Shown here: positions 8,858 through 18,190 of the stretch, in pieces
Position numbering within the stretch: the first letter of the stretch is position 1
Layout of the letters: the number at the start of each line of letters is the position of its first letter
Assembly (NCBI RefSeq): GCF_007830255.1
Contig: NZ_VLKG01000006.1
Coordinates: 1-64,000, forward strand
Reading direction: 5' to 3'
DNA from: Azomonas agilis
GTDB taxonomy: Bacteria > Pseudomonadota > Gammaproteobacteria > Pseudomonadales > Pseudomonadaceae
Length of the DNA stretch: 64,000 nucleotides
Notes under the pieces: model-generated
Told to the model about the DNA's origin: nothing
Seen by the model: the letters and a program-made list of their open reading frames with translations, nothing else
The model's database searches: none
Translations under genes and position numbers: made by a program

Positions 8858-9220
8858 ATGTCTGCCCAAGTTACCGAAGAGCAAATTGCTCAACTGGTTC
8901 AAACTTTTTACGCTAAAGCGAGGGCCCATAAGGATTTGGGTAAAGTGTTCAACGCAGTGGTCTCTGACTGGGATCACCACTTAGCTTTGGTGCAGGACTT
9001 TTGGTCGCATATTCTGTTGGAGTCGGGCCGCTATAAGGGACATCCTTTCCCAGTACATCTAAGCCTCCCCATTCAGCGTCAACACTTTGAGCAATGGTTG
9101 GCTTTGTTTAGGGAAACTGCTTTAGAAACCCTACCGGAAGCAGCCGCTCAAAAGGCTATTGATCGGGCAGAGCACATGGCTAAGAGTTTTAAAGCGGGCG
9201 TATTCCCGTTTGATCGCTAG
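8858..9220 (+). CDS. Group III truncated haemoglobin
   Basis: A 120-residue haem protein of the trHb3 (Ctb-like) family, cytoplasmic, usually tied to NO or O2 handling under low oxygen. Visible family features are LVQTFYAKARAHKDLGKVF in helix A-C, DWDHHLALVQDFWSHILL in helix E, and GHPFPVHLSL with the proximal His of helix F, followed by HFEQWLALF. The start ATG has a GAGGG site. It is divergent from the copper chaperone across 89 bp, which may reflect a shared respiratory context. Substrate and regulation cannot be told from the sequence. Confidence 0.88.
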   Translation: MSAQVTEEQIAQLVQTFYAKARAHKDLGKVFNAVVSDWDHHLALVQDFWSHILLESGRYKGHPFPVHLSLPIQRQHFEQWLALFRETALETLPEAAAQKAIDRAEHMAKSFKAGVFPFDR

Positions 9221-9289
9221 CCTGTGGAGGAGTGGGGGCAGCTCATGCGAACTGCCAAGCCACCCGTTTTTAATTGAGCACCAGCAATA

Positions 9290-9928
9290 CTAAAACTTGG
9301 CCAATAGCTTGCGGACTTCGTCACGTCTAAAATCGTCCACTTTGGTTTGTCCGGGGCGACTGGGAGCTTTGAGGGCTTTTTCAAGCATGGTGCGTGCTTC
9401 TCCATAGCGTTTTTCCTCCATCAGGAAATAGCCATAAAAGTAGTTAGACTCAAAACCATCAGGGTTCATGCTCAGCGCTTGCTTTAGCAGTGCTTCGGCT
9501 TTTTTGTCACTTCCAAAGCTTAATGGCCAACTGGGTGTTTGATGGTACAGCCTGCCTAAGCTAGCATATCCGAGCCCCTCTAAAGCTTTGGGGTTAGTAC
9601 TGATGGATTGTTCTAAAGTGGCTTTGGCTCGCTCTGCTAAAGCCCAGCCATCCGTACCGCCTTGAGCATCGGCCCAACTGGTTAAAATCGTTCCTTTTAA
9701 AATCAGCAGTCCTGCGGATGTTGGGTATTGAGCAACAGCCTGTTCCGTTTCTTTGGAAAGCACCTCAAAAGCCGCTAACTTTTCTTTTTTCTCCATGTCG
9801 GTGGATTGGTAACTCAAGATAACCCAGCGATTCTGGAGTTCTTGCAAGAGTTGCTCTTGGCTAGCTGCTAGGCTGATAGCGGGTGACAGTAGAAGGCTTA
9901 GCAAAGAAGTAATAATCAGTCGATGCAT
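9290..9928 (-). CDS. Secreted TPR-containing protein of unknown function
   Basis: 212 residues from ATG 9928, beginning MHRLIITSLLSLLLSPAISL, a cleavable signal peptide with AAS after it; a longer frame to 10000 has no such signal and is rejected. The mature protein is helical. TPR-like repeats are clearest at about 150-200 (AEALLKQALSMNPDGFESN, then YGEARTMLEKALKA). It resembles small periplasmic TPR proteins of Pseudomonas that are annotated only by domain. It lies 37 bp downstream of coaX on the same strand, but the AT-rich gap with TATATATTA suggests a separate promoter. The function is unknown, most likely as a scaffold for a periplasmic complex. Confidence 0.72.
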   Translation of the reverse strand: MHRLIITSLLSLLLSPAISLAASQEQLLQELQNRWVILSYQSTDMEKKEKLAAFEVLSKETEQAVAQYPTSAGLLILKGTILTSWADAQGGTDGWALAERAKATLEQSISTNPKALEGLGYASLGRLYHQTPSWPLSFGSDKKAEALLKQALSMNPDGFESNYFYGYFLMEEKRYGEARTMLEKALKAPSRPGQTKVDDFRRDEVRKLLAKF

Positions 9929-9965
9929 AAGAGACTCTAATTTATGTGATTTAACATAATATATA

Positions 9966-10733
9966 TTATGCGTTAATCGAAAATGGGTAAGGACAGGCAA
10001 TGGCTAAACCTTGAAAGACTAAGTCCGGTACAGATTGAACGGCAGGCAAATCAGCAACAATTTCCAGATCACCGCCTGTTACTAGAATGGAACACTGAGC
10101 ACCCAGTTGAGCTTGGGCTGAACCTATTTGTTTTTCTATGTACGCCCTTAACATAAGTAGGCAGCCGCGCTCTACAGCCTGTCCGGTACTGGTTCCCGGT
10201 TCAAGACTATGCAAGGCCTGCTGGGCTTCCTCTACAGAATAACGTACTCGACGTGTGTGGAGCTGCAATTGCGTCCGCAACATAGGCAATCCGGGCGTAA
10301 TAAAACCACCGAGGTGCTGCCCCTGTGGGTCAACCCAATCCACGGTGACTGCTGTGCCTAGATCAATCACCAAGCACGGGCCTTGAGTGTGATGATAAGC
10401 CCCCAGTACTGCTAACCAACGATCCATTCCTAAGCGCTGTGGCTCCTGATAACCGTTAGTAACGCCTGCTAATTGTGCAGCCGGTTTAGCCACTGCCATA
10501 GCAATGCCTAGTTGCTGGTGCATGGCTTGGATGATGGCTTGAGTTTCCTCATCAGAGCGCACACTGACTAAGCGGCCCCAGTCTAATGAGGTGAGTAGGA
10601 TGTCCTGCTGTGTTACTTGTGGCAATAATTCTTCAATGCCCCGAATCACTTGCACCGAAGTGGCTTTATGGGTTTTAGGGTTCAGTACACGCCACTTAAT
10701 CAAGGTATTACCGCAGTCCAGCTCAAGAATCAT
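9966..10733 (-). CDS. coaX: Type III pantothenate kinase
   Basis: Phosphorylates pantothenate in the first committed step of CoA synthesis; unlike type I it is not feedback-inhibited. The 255 residues show the acetate/sugar kinase (ASKHA) motifs: DCGNTLIKWR at 6-15 (phosphate 1), LGMDRWLAVLGAY (pantothenate), LVIDLGTAVTVDWVD (phosphate 2) and GGFITPGLPM. It starts inside birA with an 11-nt overlap, the same coupled birA-coaX order as in Pseudomonas. The two are probably co-transcribed. Confidence 0.94.
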   Translation of the reverse strand: MILELDCGNTLIKWRVLNPKTHKATSVQVIRGIEELLPQVTQQDILLTSLDWGRLVSVRSDEETQAIIQAMHQQLGIAMAVAKPAAQLAGVTNGYQEPQRLGMDRWLAVLGAYHHTQGPCLVIDLGTAVTVDWVDPQGQHLGGFITPGLPMLRTQLQLHTRRVRYSVEEAQQALHSLEPGTSTGQAVERGCLLMLRAYIEKQIGSAQAQLGAQCSILVTGGDLEIVADLPAVQSVPDLVFQGLAIACPYPFSINA

Positions 10734-11694
10734 GATCTAACCTCAAGCTAAGCTCTCCAGCACAAAAACTTTGCTCTTGTCCATTCACCAGCAAACGTAG
10801 TGAACCTTCATCATTCACTCCTAGGGCAACCCCTGAAATCTCTTGGTTCGGTGTGCTCAGAATGCAGCGCTGACCTTGCCAAAGATGGTGTTGCTCCCAT
10901 TCATGACGCAGCCCTTGAAAACCCATCTGCGCTTGCTGAGCCAAATAGTGATGTAGGTTTTGCATCAAGCATATCGCCAATGCAGTACGGTCAATCCGTT
11001 GGCCGGTTTCGTAGCGCAAGGAAGTCCAAGGCTGCTCTATGGAGGATTGCGTGTGAGGCATCATATTGAGGTTAATGCCAATCCCAATGACCAAATGGCA
11101 AATATCGGTAGGATTTCCGGTCAACTCCAATAAAATGCCTGAGATTTTTCGGTTATTGGTGTACACATCGTTAGGCCACTTTAGACCTGCCTGAGTGAGA
11201 CCAAAGTAGCGTAATGTGGCTAATACGGCTAATCCCACCACCAAACTTAAACCGGTAAGGCAACGAGTATCCGCTTGCAGACGTAGCCCCAAGCTAAACA
11301 GCAGGTTTTGGGCAATGACAGGGCTGACCCACTGTCGCCCTCTTCGTCCACGTCCTGCGGTTTGCCATTCAGCCATCACCACCTGAGGTCTTACATAGTC
11401 AGCCTGTTGGATTAACTGCATACAATAGGTATTGGTTGAGTTTAGGCGTTCATGCAACACAAAATTCCAACCCAACTCATTGGCTGTTTGAGTCAGAGGT
11501 ATGGGGTCTAGCAAGGATAAGGGTTCAGATAAGCGATAACCTCGTCCAGAGATACGCTGAATACTTAAACCATACTCAGCTTCTAAGGATTTTATTTTTT
11601 TCCAAACAGCGCTACGACTGATGCCCAGTCGTAACCCTAGGGCTTGGCCCGAGTGGAACTGGCCATCCATGAGCATCAATAAAAGGCTATTCAT
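10723..11694 (-). CDS. birA: Biotin-[acetyl-CoA-carboxylase] ligase / biotin operon repressor
   Basis: Attaches biotin to the BCCP subunit of acetyl-CoA carboxylase and, through its N-terminal HTH, represses biotin genes. It has 323 residues from ATG 11694 (MNSLLLMLMDGQFHSG); a GTG at 11715 adds only seven residues and lacks family support. The winged HTH (about 14-60) contains GLRLGISRSAVWKKIKSLE. The ligase core has the GRGRRGRQW loop and the KWPNDVY motif. The C-terminal SH3-like domain ends near LRLDHDS. Presence of the HTH means this BirA should be bifunctional. Overlapped at the 3' end by coaX. Confidence 0.94.
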   Translation of the reverse strand: MNSLLLMLMDGQFHSGQALGLRLGISRSAVWKKIKSLEAEYGLSIQRISGRGYRLSEPLSLLDPIPLTQTANELGWNFVLHERLNSTNTYCMQLIQQADYVRPQVVMAEWQTAGRGRRGRQWVSPVIAQNLLFSLGLRLQADTRCLTGLSLVVGLAVLATLRYFGLTQAGLKWPNDVYTNNRKISGILLELTGNPTDICHLVIGIGINLNMMPHTQSSIEQPWTSLRYETGQRIDRTALAICLMQNLHHYLAQQAQMGFQGLRHEWEQHHLWQGQRCILSTPNQEISGVALGVNDEGSLRLLVNGQEQSFCAGELSLRLDHDS

Positions 11695-11903
11695 CACAAG
11701 TCCAGCCGAAAACACGCATGTTAGCCAAACCCAGTATGGCTTCCAAGCTGAGAACCTGGAAATTCTTAAGATCTATGGATGGCTTGATCTTTCGACAAGC
11801 TCTCTAGGTTGCTTGATATAGAAACTTATACTCATGGAGAATACAGTAGCTTCTTGCTTTAACCTTGCTCAGCCAATAAACAACAAGAATGAGGAATACA
11901 ATT

Positions 11904-12575
11904 TTGTATAAGATTTTGATCGCGGATGATCACCCCCTCTTTCGTGAAGCCATTCACAACGTGATTTGTGATGGCTTTTCTCAAGTGGATATTCTGGAAA
12001 CCTCTAATTTAGAGGATACCCTCAGCTTTGCCTTAACACCTGAACACGAAGATTTAGATCTGATTCTTTTGGATCTGAATATGCCGGGTATGCATGGACT
12101 AAATGGATTAATCAGTCTGCGCAACGAAGCCCCGACAATTCCTGTGGTCATCATTTCGGCAGAACAGGACAAACAGATTGTGTTACAGGCCATATCCTGT
12201 GGTGCCGTGGGTTTTATCACTAAGTCTTCCCCGCGCCGGCAAATGATTGAGGCGATTGAGCAAATTTTAAAGGGTAACGTTTACCTGCCCTCAGACATTA
12301 TCCGTACTACAAACCCTTCAGGGCGTAAGACGGCTGCTGAGAGCTCCTCTATTGCCCCTGAGCTACTGCAAGCCCTGACCCGCAAGCAGTTGTTGGTGCT
12401 TGAGCGCATGACCCGTGGCGAGTCCAATAAGCAAATCGCGTACAATTTGGACATCGCTGAAACAACGGTGAAGGCTCATGTATCGGCCATCTTACGCAAG
12501 CTCAATGTGCATAATCGCGTACAGGCTATTTTGTCGGCCAGTGATATAGATTTCAGCACCTACTTGCGTCGTTGA
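11904..12575 (+). CDS. erdR: LuxR/NarL-family response regulator, ErdR-like
   Basis: Two-component output regulator; ErdR of Pseudomonas controls ethanol oxidation and acetate metabolism. Receiver domain residues 1-120 with phospho-acceptor Asp57 (LLDLNMPG), GluAspAsp-type pocket IADDHP, and Lys in FITKSSPR. The C-terminal HTH (about 155-215) is [19 protein letters not shown]. The start matters: an ATG at 11889 exists, but GAGGA (11891-11895) sits inside that extension and is spaced 8 nt from a TTG at 11904, giving MYKILIADD, the family start. No cognate kinase is adjacent. Its 3' end overlaps convergent recJ by 23 nt. Confidence 0.82.
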   Translation: MYKILIADDHPLFREAIHNVICDGFSQVDILETSNLEDTLSFALTPEHEDLDLILLDLNMPGMHGLNGLISLRNEAPTIPVVIISAEQDKQIVLQAISCGAVGFITKSSPRRQMIEAIEQILKGNVYLPSDIIRTTNPSGRKTAAESSSIAPELLQALTRKQLLVLERMTRGESNKQIAYNLDIAETTVKAHVSAILRKLNVHNRVQAILSASDIDFSTYLRR

Positions 12576-14289
12576 ATCCGTCTAAAGCTTCTAAATAGCT
12601 GATCACTAATTGCAGGGTTTCACGACCTCTAAACAGATTAACGTCCAACTGATAGGCCAAGCGCACCTTATTCACCTTGGGCGCTGGCCAGTGGAGGCGA
12701 TCAACATTGAAGGCGATGCCCTCAATCTGCGCTTGGCCACACTCGGTGGCTAACAAAAGTTTTAAATGACGCTCACCAATGGGGCGTTGCTCCATAATCT
12801 GAAAGGTACCGTGAAACACAGGTTCTGGGAAATGCTGTCCCCAAGGCCCTGCGCTACGTAGTGTTTTGGCTAAATCGAGGTTGAACTCATGGGGTTTTAA
12901 GTCGCCATCCGAGTACAGATGCCCGCCTAAGTCTTGTTCTGTTAAGTGTCGACGGACTTCTTGATCAAAGGCTTGCGTAAACTCAGACAGATGCTCGGCC
13001 GCTAAAGAAAGACCGGCGGCCATCGCATGTCCTCCGAAATGGCGAATTAACCCCGGATGGCGCGTAGCAATGGCATCAATCGCATCACGGATATGCAGCC
13101 CTGATACAGAGCGCGCCGACCCCTTTACTAGCCCCTCATTGGCTGTCGCAAAGGCAATGACAGGCCGGTGGTAACGCTCTTTAAGGCGTGAAGCCAAGAT
13201 CCCAATCACACCCTGATGCCAATGAGGATCAAATAAGCAAAGCCCGAGAGGTAAATGTTCCAGTGAAAGCTCCTGCATTTGGTTCAGCGCTTCTTGCTGC
13301 ATACCCTGTTCGATCGTTTTGCGCTCTCGGTTAAGCTGCTCCAATTGCGTGGCTATTAAACGTGCTTGATGTAAATCCTCACACAACAGGCATTCAATGC
13401 CCAGGGAGATATCGTCGAGACGACCGGCTGCGTTCAAACGCGGGCCAACAATAAACCCCAGATCGGTAGCCGTAAGACGCTGATAATCCCGTCCAGCCAC
13501 TTCAAGAATGGCTTGAATACCAGGCCGCAATCGCCCTGCTTTCATGCGGGCTAAGCCTTGATGTACCAAAATGCGGTTATTGGCATCCAAGGGAACCACG
13601 TCGGCAACACTGCCTAAAGCGACTAAATCCAAGAGCTCTGCTAAGTTGGGTTCAGAGCGTTGTTGAAACCAACCCAGCTTGCGCAACTGAGCTCTAAGGG
13701 CCAAGAGCACATAAAAAATCACTCCCACTCCGGCAATGCACTTGCTAGGGAAATCACACCCCTGCTGGTTTGGATTAACCAGTGCATCGGCCTGAGGTAT
13801 TTGTGCTCCCGGCACATGGTGATCGGTGATTAGCACCTTAATGCCAGCAGCTTGCGCTGCCTCAACGCCTTCAAAGCTGGAAATTCCGTTATCTACTGTG
13901 ATCAGTAAGTCAGGCTGCCGCTCTAAAGCTACTTGGACAATTTCTGGAGTTAAGCCATAACCGTATTCAAAGCGGTTGGGAACCAAATAATCGACATGGG
14001 CCGCTCCCAAGCTACGCAGCCCTAAGACCCCTACTGCACTGGCCGTTGCCCCATCCGCATCAAAATCCCCAATGAATAAGATGCGCTGCTTTTGCGCTAA
14101 AGCCTCAACCAGTAACTGAACTGCAGGCTCAATTCCTTTTAGCCATTGATAGGGCAATAATCGGCTTAAACTACGATCTAACTCTATCGCGCTCTGAACG
14201 CCCCGAGCGGCATAGAGTCGAGTCAATAAAGGAGGAATATCGCCAAGATTGGGTAAGGGATGAGGCACATCACGCAGGCTAATACGCAT
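12553..14289 (-). CDS. recJ: Single-stranded-DNA-specific exonuclease RecJ
   Basis: 5'-3' single-strand exonuclease acting in RecF recombination, mismatch repair and base-excision repair. 578 residues, the usual length. DHH-phosphoesterase motifs are in order: [12 protein letters not shown] (about 72-83), [18 protein letters not shown] with the DHH triad, then the DHHA1 domain with [12 protein letters not shown] and a C-terminal OB-fold ending in YLEALDG. Followed upstream on the same strand by yaeQ, a pairing I know from Pseudomonas. It overlaps erdR convergently, so transcripts from both would be antisense over 23 bp. Confidence 0.95.
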   Translation of the reverse strand: MRISLRDVPHPLPNLGDIPPLLTRLYAARGVQSAIELDRSLSRLLPYQWLKGIEPAVQLLVEALAQKQRILFIGDFDADGATASAVGVLGLRSLGAAHVDYLVPNRFEYGYGLTPEIVQVALERQPDLLITVDNGISSFEGVEAAQAAGIKVLITDHHVPGAQIPQADALVNPNQQGCDFPSKCIAGVGVIFYVLLALRAQLRKLGWFQQRSEPNLAELLDLVALGSVADVVPLDANNRILVHQGLARMKAGRLRPGIQAILEVAGRDYQRLTATDLGFIVGPRLNAAGRLDDISLGIECLLCEDLHQARLIATQLEQLNRERKTIEQGMQQEALNQMQELSLEHLPLGLCLFDPHWHQGVIGILASRLKERYHRPVIAFATANEGLVKGSARSVSGLHIRDAIDAIATRHPGLIRHFGGHAMAAGLSLAAEHLSEFTQAFDQEVRRHLTEQDLGGHLYSDGDLKPHEFNLDLAKTLRSAGPWGQHFPEPVFHGTFQIMEQRPIGERHLKLLLATECGQAQIEGIAFNVDRLHWPAPKVNKVRLAYQLDVNLFRGRETLQLVISYLEALDGFNDASRC

Positions 14290-14352
14290 AACACATAGGA
14301 TTTTTTAGAAAAATGAGAAGAGTTTAGAGAGCTTATCAAGCAAAACCTGAGA

Positions 14353-14895
14353 CTAGTAACGCGCACCGAGCAGCCAATGCAAAGGGATTTCGTGTTGCCC
14401 CTGTTCATCGGTTACAAAGAGTGTTCCATCACTCAACATGATGTCCCATTGGATACTACGAGGCAGGTTCTGTGTCAGCTTAGCCAGTGCCTCCACATCC
14501 AATGCGGCCACCGAAAGATTTTTCAGGGTCTTAACGTTGGGTAAAACCCGATCTTGCCAAACACGAGTAGAACCATACATCAGTAAGCTAAGTCGCTCGG
14601 TGCGACGAGAGCACCACTGTAAACGATCAGCATCTGGCTGCCCTACTTCGATCCAGTGCAGAATGCGATCATCCAAGCTTTTTTCCCATACGGCGGCTTC
14701 GTCTACATCAGAAAGTCCCCGACCAAATTTAAGCAACTCGCTGTACCATAACGCATAGGCAATTAGACGAGTACCTAGGCGCTCTTCTGTTTCCGAAGGA
14801 TGTCGTGCCAGAGTAAAACGTAAATGCTCGTAAACTCCACGATCCATATCAGTTAAATTGCAATCCACTTTATAAGGTGTTGCTTGTAAAGCCAT
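14353..14895 (-). CDS. yaeQ: YaeQ family protein
   Basis: 180 residues of the YaeQ family (PD-(D/E)XK-like fold of unknown physiological role, able to substitute for RfaH in haemolysin expression in enterobacteria). Family features are the N-terminal YKVDCNLTDMDRGVYEHLRF and LARHPSETEERL, then LIAYALWYSELLKFGRGLS, and W-IEVGQPDADRL. Its gap to recJ on the same strand is 63 bp, so co-transcription is plausible. Nothing in the neighbourhood adds a clue to its job. Confidence 0.9.
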   Translation of the reverse strand: MALQATPYKVDCNLTDMDRGVYEHLRFTLARHPSETEERLGTRLIAYALWYSELLKFGRGLSDVDEAAVWEKSLDDRILHWIEVGQPDADRLQWCSRRTERLSLLMYGSTRVWQDRVLPNVKTLKNLSVAALDVEALAKLTQNLPRSIQWDIMLSDGTLFVTDEQGQHEIPLHWLLGARY

Positions 14896-14948
14896 ATTTA
14901 GAGTCCCGTAAAAACCCTTAGTCTACTCTAATCTTGGCTGTAATCCTG

Positions 14949-14978
14949 AAAAGCCCCAATCAAATTCGGGGCCTTTTT
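14949..14978. terminator. Probable terminator between yaeQ and the DUF3775-like gene
   Basis: GCCCC (14953-14957) pairs with GGGGC (14968-14972), flanked by AAAA and TTTTT, so both strands end in a U-run. On the minus strand it would end the transcript of the DUF3775-like gene. Confidence 0.6.
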
Positions 14979-15001
14979 GCTCACAAAAACTCACAAGGTG
15001 T

Positions 15002-15406
15002 TTAAACCATTAGCTCTACATCTGCCTGCGCGCATCGATGGTGTACTGGGTGAGCAATACTACGCTCTAAATAAATCCGCATCGTTTTTGCTGTAGAGAG
15101 CAGCTTCATATTTAAATTACGCTCTGTTTCTGTTTCCAAAACAGACAGTAAATGTTGCACTTCATTGGCTGAGTGAATCTCAGAACGTCCTAAAGCAATT
15201 AGGACTAATAACTCCTGCTTTTGAGCTTTAGATAGACTGTCAATTTCCTCAGTAAATGCAATTTCTTCGGGAGTTACATCAAAATAATTATACAGGTCAT
15301 GACTGGTGAAATCGGCACCCTCTGAACGTCCAGCTCTAATGGATTTGGATAAAGAAATAATGCTTTTTATTTGCCCCATAGATAAGTGGCTTAGCTTATA
15401 AAACAT
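15002..15406 (-). CDS. DUF3775-like small protein of unknown function
   Basis: 134 residues, starting at ATG 15406 with AGGAG 6 nt upstream. No signal peptide or membrane segment. The central stretch IDSLSKAQKQELLVLIALGRSE (about 60-80) is the part that resembles DUF3775 (helical, hydrophobic core followed by a G-R turn). The N-terminal 40 residues are basic and Ser-rich. It sits alone between two intergenic regions, bounded by a terminator on one side and 424 bp of AT-rich DNA on the other. Similarity is by eye; function unknown. Confidence 0.6.
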   Translation of the reverse strand: MFYKLSHLSMGQIKSIISLSKSIRAGRSEGADFTSHDLYNYFDVTPEEIAFTEEIDSLSKAQKQELLVLIALGRSEIHSANEVQHLLSVLETETERNLNMKLLSTAKTMRIYLERSIAHPVHHRCAQADVELMV

Positions 15407-15830
15407 AGTAAACTCCTTTTAATTATCCTATTCTATTTCTAATTTAGTCTTTGCAACTAAATCAACTTAGCCCGTATCAAAGCCTGATATAAATCAAAAA
15501 TATTTTACCTAAGCCAATCGCAATAAGTTAACCACGCCTAGTGCATGAAGCCGGGTATGACCGTTACCCTTGAGAATACATACCCACTTTAGTGTAGTAC
15601 CTAAGGCTGCCTCAATCCTCATTTAAATATCAACTAATCGTTAATCCTTTCTTTTTATTCAAAAAAACGAATTATTTATAAATAAATATTTCTTTTTCTT
15701 ATAAGAGTTACCTGATATCTTTTCAAGTATTCTGGCCCATTTTGTTAAGCAATTTAGTCGCTCGTGTGTCAGAAAACGCAGCACTCCCTACCTTTATTAA
15801 GACTGGGATGACGTTAAGACAGGATCATTC
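15407..15830. other. 424-bp AT-rich intergenic region upstream of cysI
   Basis: No open reading frame with coding character is seen. The right half is strongly AT-rich. It contains a near-dyad TTATAAATAAATATTT...CTTATAAG at about 15676-15704, in the style of CysB-type sites (dispersed TTAT/ATAA), which would fit control of sulfite reductase, though CysB sites are too degenerate to call by eye. A small inverted repeat GGGTA/TACCC lies at about 15553-15570. The cysI ribosome site AGGA is at 15821-15824. Confidence 0.5.
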
Positions 15831-17483
15831 ATGTATCAATACGACCAGTACGACCAAAAAATCGTAGATGAGCGCGTCCAACAATTCCGTGATCAGACTC
15901 GCCGTTACCTAGCCGGTGAGCTGCCAGAAGAAGAGTTTCGCCCTCTACGCCTCCAAAACGGCCTTTATGTACAGCGCCATGCCCCTATGCTGCGGGTAGC
16001 GGTTCCTTATGGACTTTTGTCCTCAGCTCAGGTGCGCGTACTGGCCAAAATCGCCCGTGATTACGATAAAGGCTACGCCCACATCAGTACACGTCAAAAC
16101 GTCCAATTCAACTGGCCTAAGCTAGAGGACGTTCCTGATATTTTGGCGGAGCTAGCCAAAGTACAGATGCATGCTATTCAGACCAGCGGTAACTGTTTGC
16201 GTAATACCACCTCGGATCAGTTTGCCGGGGTTGCCCGTGATGAGCTGGTTGATCCGCGCCCTTGGTGTGAAATTATTCGTCAGTGGACTACTCTGCACCC
16301 TGAGTTCGCCTACCTACCGCGTAAATTCAAAATTGCGGTTAATGGCGCTCAGCAAGACCGGGCGGCGATTGAGGTGCATGACATTGGCCTAGAAGTCGTT
16401 AAGGACTCTGCTGGCCAAACCGCGTTCCAAGTGATTATTGGTGGAGGCTTAGGTCGTACTCCCATCGTTGGTAGCCTGATTAAAGAAAACCTGCCTTGGC
16501 AACATTTACTCAGCTATCTGGAGGCTGTACTACGGGTTTATAACCGTTTAGGTCGCCGTGATAACAAGTACAAAGCCCGGATTAAGATTCTGGTTAAAGC
16601 CTTAACGCCCGAAGTCTTTGCAGAGCGCGTAGATGCCGAATGGGCTCACCTAAAAGATGGGCCTCTGACGCTGACTGAGGCTGAAGTAGAGCGTGTTGCC
16701 CAGCACTTCATCGATCCTGATTATAAAGTGTTGGCTGATGAGGATTTTAGCGCTCTGGATGCGCAATATCCTGACTTTGCCCAATGGCGCTCCCGTAACG
16801 TCATGCTGCATAAAAAGCCGGGATACGCAGCCCTCACCCTGTCGCTAAAAACCAACACGCGCGCTCCAGGTGATGTCACCCATGAGCAACTGGATGCCAT
16901 CGCCGGATTAGCCGATCGCTACAGTTTTGGCGAGGTGCGTAACAGCCACAATCAGAACATGATTCTGGCAGATGTAGAGCAGGCTCAGTTGCTGACTTTA
17001 TGGCAAGAGCTTAAAGCCCTTGAGTTAGCAACCCCCAATATTGGCTTGCTGACCAACATCATCTGCTGCCCCGGCGGGGATTACTGCTCTTTGGCCAATG
17101 CTAAATCCATCCCGGTGGCTCAGGCTATTCAGCAGCGCTTTGATGATTTGGACTATCTGTTCGATATTGGCGACTTGGATCTGAATATCTCCGGCTGCAT
17201 GAATGCTTGTGGTCATCACCACGTAGGGCATATCGGCATTCTAGGCGTCGATAAAAAAGGCGCTGAGTTTTACCAAGTCTGCTTGGGTGGTAACTCAGAG
17301 CGCAATGCCAGCTTAGGGGACATCCTAGGCCCATCCTTTGCTCAGGATGAAATGCCTGAAGTGATCAGTAAAATCATTCAGGTCTATTTGGATCAGCGTA
17401 TAGAAGAGGAGCGCTTCATTGACACCTACCGCCGCATCGGCATTGACCCCTTCAAGGAGCGCGTCTATGCAGCAGATCATTAA
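15831..17483 (+). CDS. cysI: Sulfite reductase haemoprotein (CysI/NirA-type)
   Basis: Reduces sulfite to sulfide in assimilatory sulfur metabolism with a coupled sirohaem and [4Fe-4S] cluster. 550 residues of the Pseudomonas type, opening MYQYDQYDQKIVDERV. The two ferredoxin-like halves are seen in RDYDKGYAHISTRQNVQFNW and in the second repeat DRYSFGEVRNSHNQN. Cluster cysteines lie in ICCPGGDYCS (about 407-416) and NISGCMNACGHHHVGH (about 451-466). A flavoprotein partner is not adjacent; in pseudomonads electrons are thought to come from ferredoxin or a separate reductase. A DUF934 gene overlaps its 3' end by 17 nt, the conserved partner. Confidence 0.95.
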   Translation: MYQYDQYDQKIVDERVQQFRDQTRRYLAGELPEEEFRPLRLQNGLYVQRHAPMLRVAVPYGLLSSAQVRVLAKIARDYDKGYAHISTRQNVQFNWPKLEDVPDILAELAKVQMHAIQTSGNCLRNTTSDQFAGVARDELVDPRPWCEIIRQWTTLHPEFAYLPRKFKIAVNGAQQDRAAIEVHDIGLEVVKDSAGQTAFQVIIGGGLGRTPIVGSLIKENLPWQHLLSYLEAVLRVYNRLGRRDNKYKARIKILVKALTPEVFAERVDAEWAHLKDGPLTLTEAEVERVAQHFIDPDYKVLADEDFSALDAQYPDFAQWRSRNVMLHKKPGYAALTLSLKTNTRAPGDVTHEQLDAIAGLADRYSFGEVRNSHNQNMILADVEQAQLLTLWQELKALELATPNIGLLTNIICCPGGDYCSLANAKSIPVAQAIQQRFDDLDYLFDIGDLDLNISGCMNACGHHHVGHIGILGVDKKGAEFYQVCLGGNSERNASLGDILGPSFAQDEMPEVISKIIQVYLDQRIEEERFIDTYRRIGIDPFKERVYAADH

Positions 17484-17961
17484 GGACGGTGCGTTAGTAC
17501 CAGAGTCTTGGCATCTGTTACCTAAAGAAGCCACGCTCGAACACTTACCTAACAGCGATGACATCATCATCCCTCTGGGTTTGTGGTTAGAGCATAGCCA
17601 TGCCCTAAAGGCTCGCGATGGTGGTTTAGGCGTTTGGTTGGACAGTGACGAAGAAATCGAAGCGATACAGGAAGATTTAACCTTATTTCAAGTGATTGCC
17701 TTAAACTTCCCTGCCTTTACCGATGGTCGCCACTACTCCACAGCACGTTTGCTGCGGGAGCGCTACGGTTATCAAGGTGAAATTCGGGCCATTGGTGACG
17801 TGCTGCGCGATCAGTTGTTTTATATGCAGCGTTGCGGCTTTGATGCCTTTGCTGTTCGTCCAGATCGTGACCCACAGGCTGCGTTGGCAGGTCTAAAAGA
17901 CTTTAGCCTTGCTTATCAAGGGGCCGCAGACAATCCTCTACCGCTGTTTCGCCGCCGCTAA
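17467..17961 (+). CDS. DUF934 protein, sulfite-reductase partner
   Basis: 164 residues from ATG 17467, which lies within the last codons of cysI (overlap 17 nt). An upstream in-frame start at 17419 would lie wholly inside cysI and is rejected. Family features: MQQIIKDGALVPESWHLLP at the start and a central DGRHYSTARLLRERYGYQGE, FYMQRCGFDAFAV. DUF934 genes accompany sulfite reductase in many beta- and gammaproteobacteria, and the overlap points to coupled translation. The biochemical role is unknown; a link to sirohaem enzyme assembly or electron supply is inference from context. Confidence 0.88.
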   Translation: MQQIIKDGALVPESWHLLPKEATLEHLPNSDDIIIPLGLWLEHSHALKARDGGLGVWLDSDEEIEAIQEDLTLFQVIALNFPAFTDGRHYSTARLLRERYGYQGEIRAIGDVLRDQLFYMQRCGFDAFAVRPDRDPQAALAGLKDFSLAYQGAADNPLPLFRRR

Positions 17962-17972
17962 ACAGCTCAGTT

Positions 17973-17998
17973 GCCGCATGGAGTAGAATCCGTGCGGC
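17973..17998 (+). terminator. GC-rich stem-loop after the cysI operon
   Basis: GCCGCATGGA (17973-17982) pairs with TCCGTGCGGC (17989-17998) with one G-U pair and a 6-nt loop, 12 bp after the DUF934 stop. No U-tract follows, so termination is only probable. Confidence 0.5.
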
Positions 17999-18040
17999 TC
18001 GGCTCCTTACCCTCATTGTTCTGATACTTAAGATGAAAGC

Positions 18041-18190
18041 GTTGACATCCTCCCCGCCCTAAAGGACGGGGATTCCCACTACTGGACGGCCATGCCCGAC
18101 CGCAAGCATGTTCTTAGCCGCGTTGATATCGCGGTCGTGCCTGACACCACAGGCACTGCATGTCCATTCTCTTATTCCAAGCCCTGCGAT
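18041..18190 (-). ncRNA. Putative omega-RNA (reRNA) scaffold at the tnpB 3' end
   Basis: In characterised TnpB systems the guide RNA scaffold comes from the last 100-150 nt of tnpB plus the right end, and the guide is the DNA immediately beyond it. Here that would place the scaffold at about 18190-18041 on the minus strand and a guide read from 18040 toward 18021. The terminal hairpin at 18052-18071 supports a structured 3' part. Boundaries are inferred, not seen. Confidence 0.4.
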
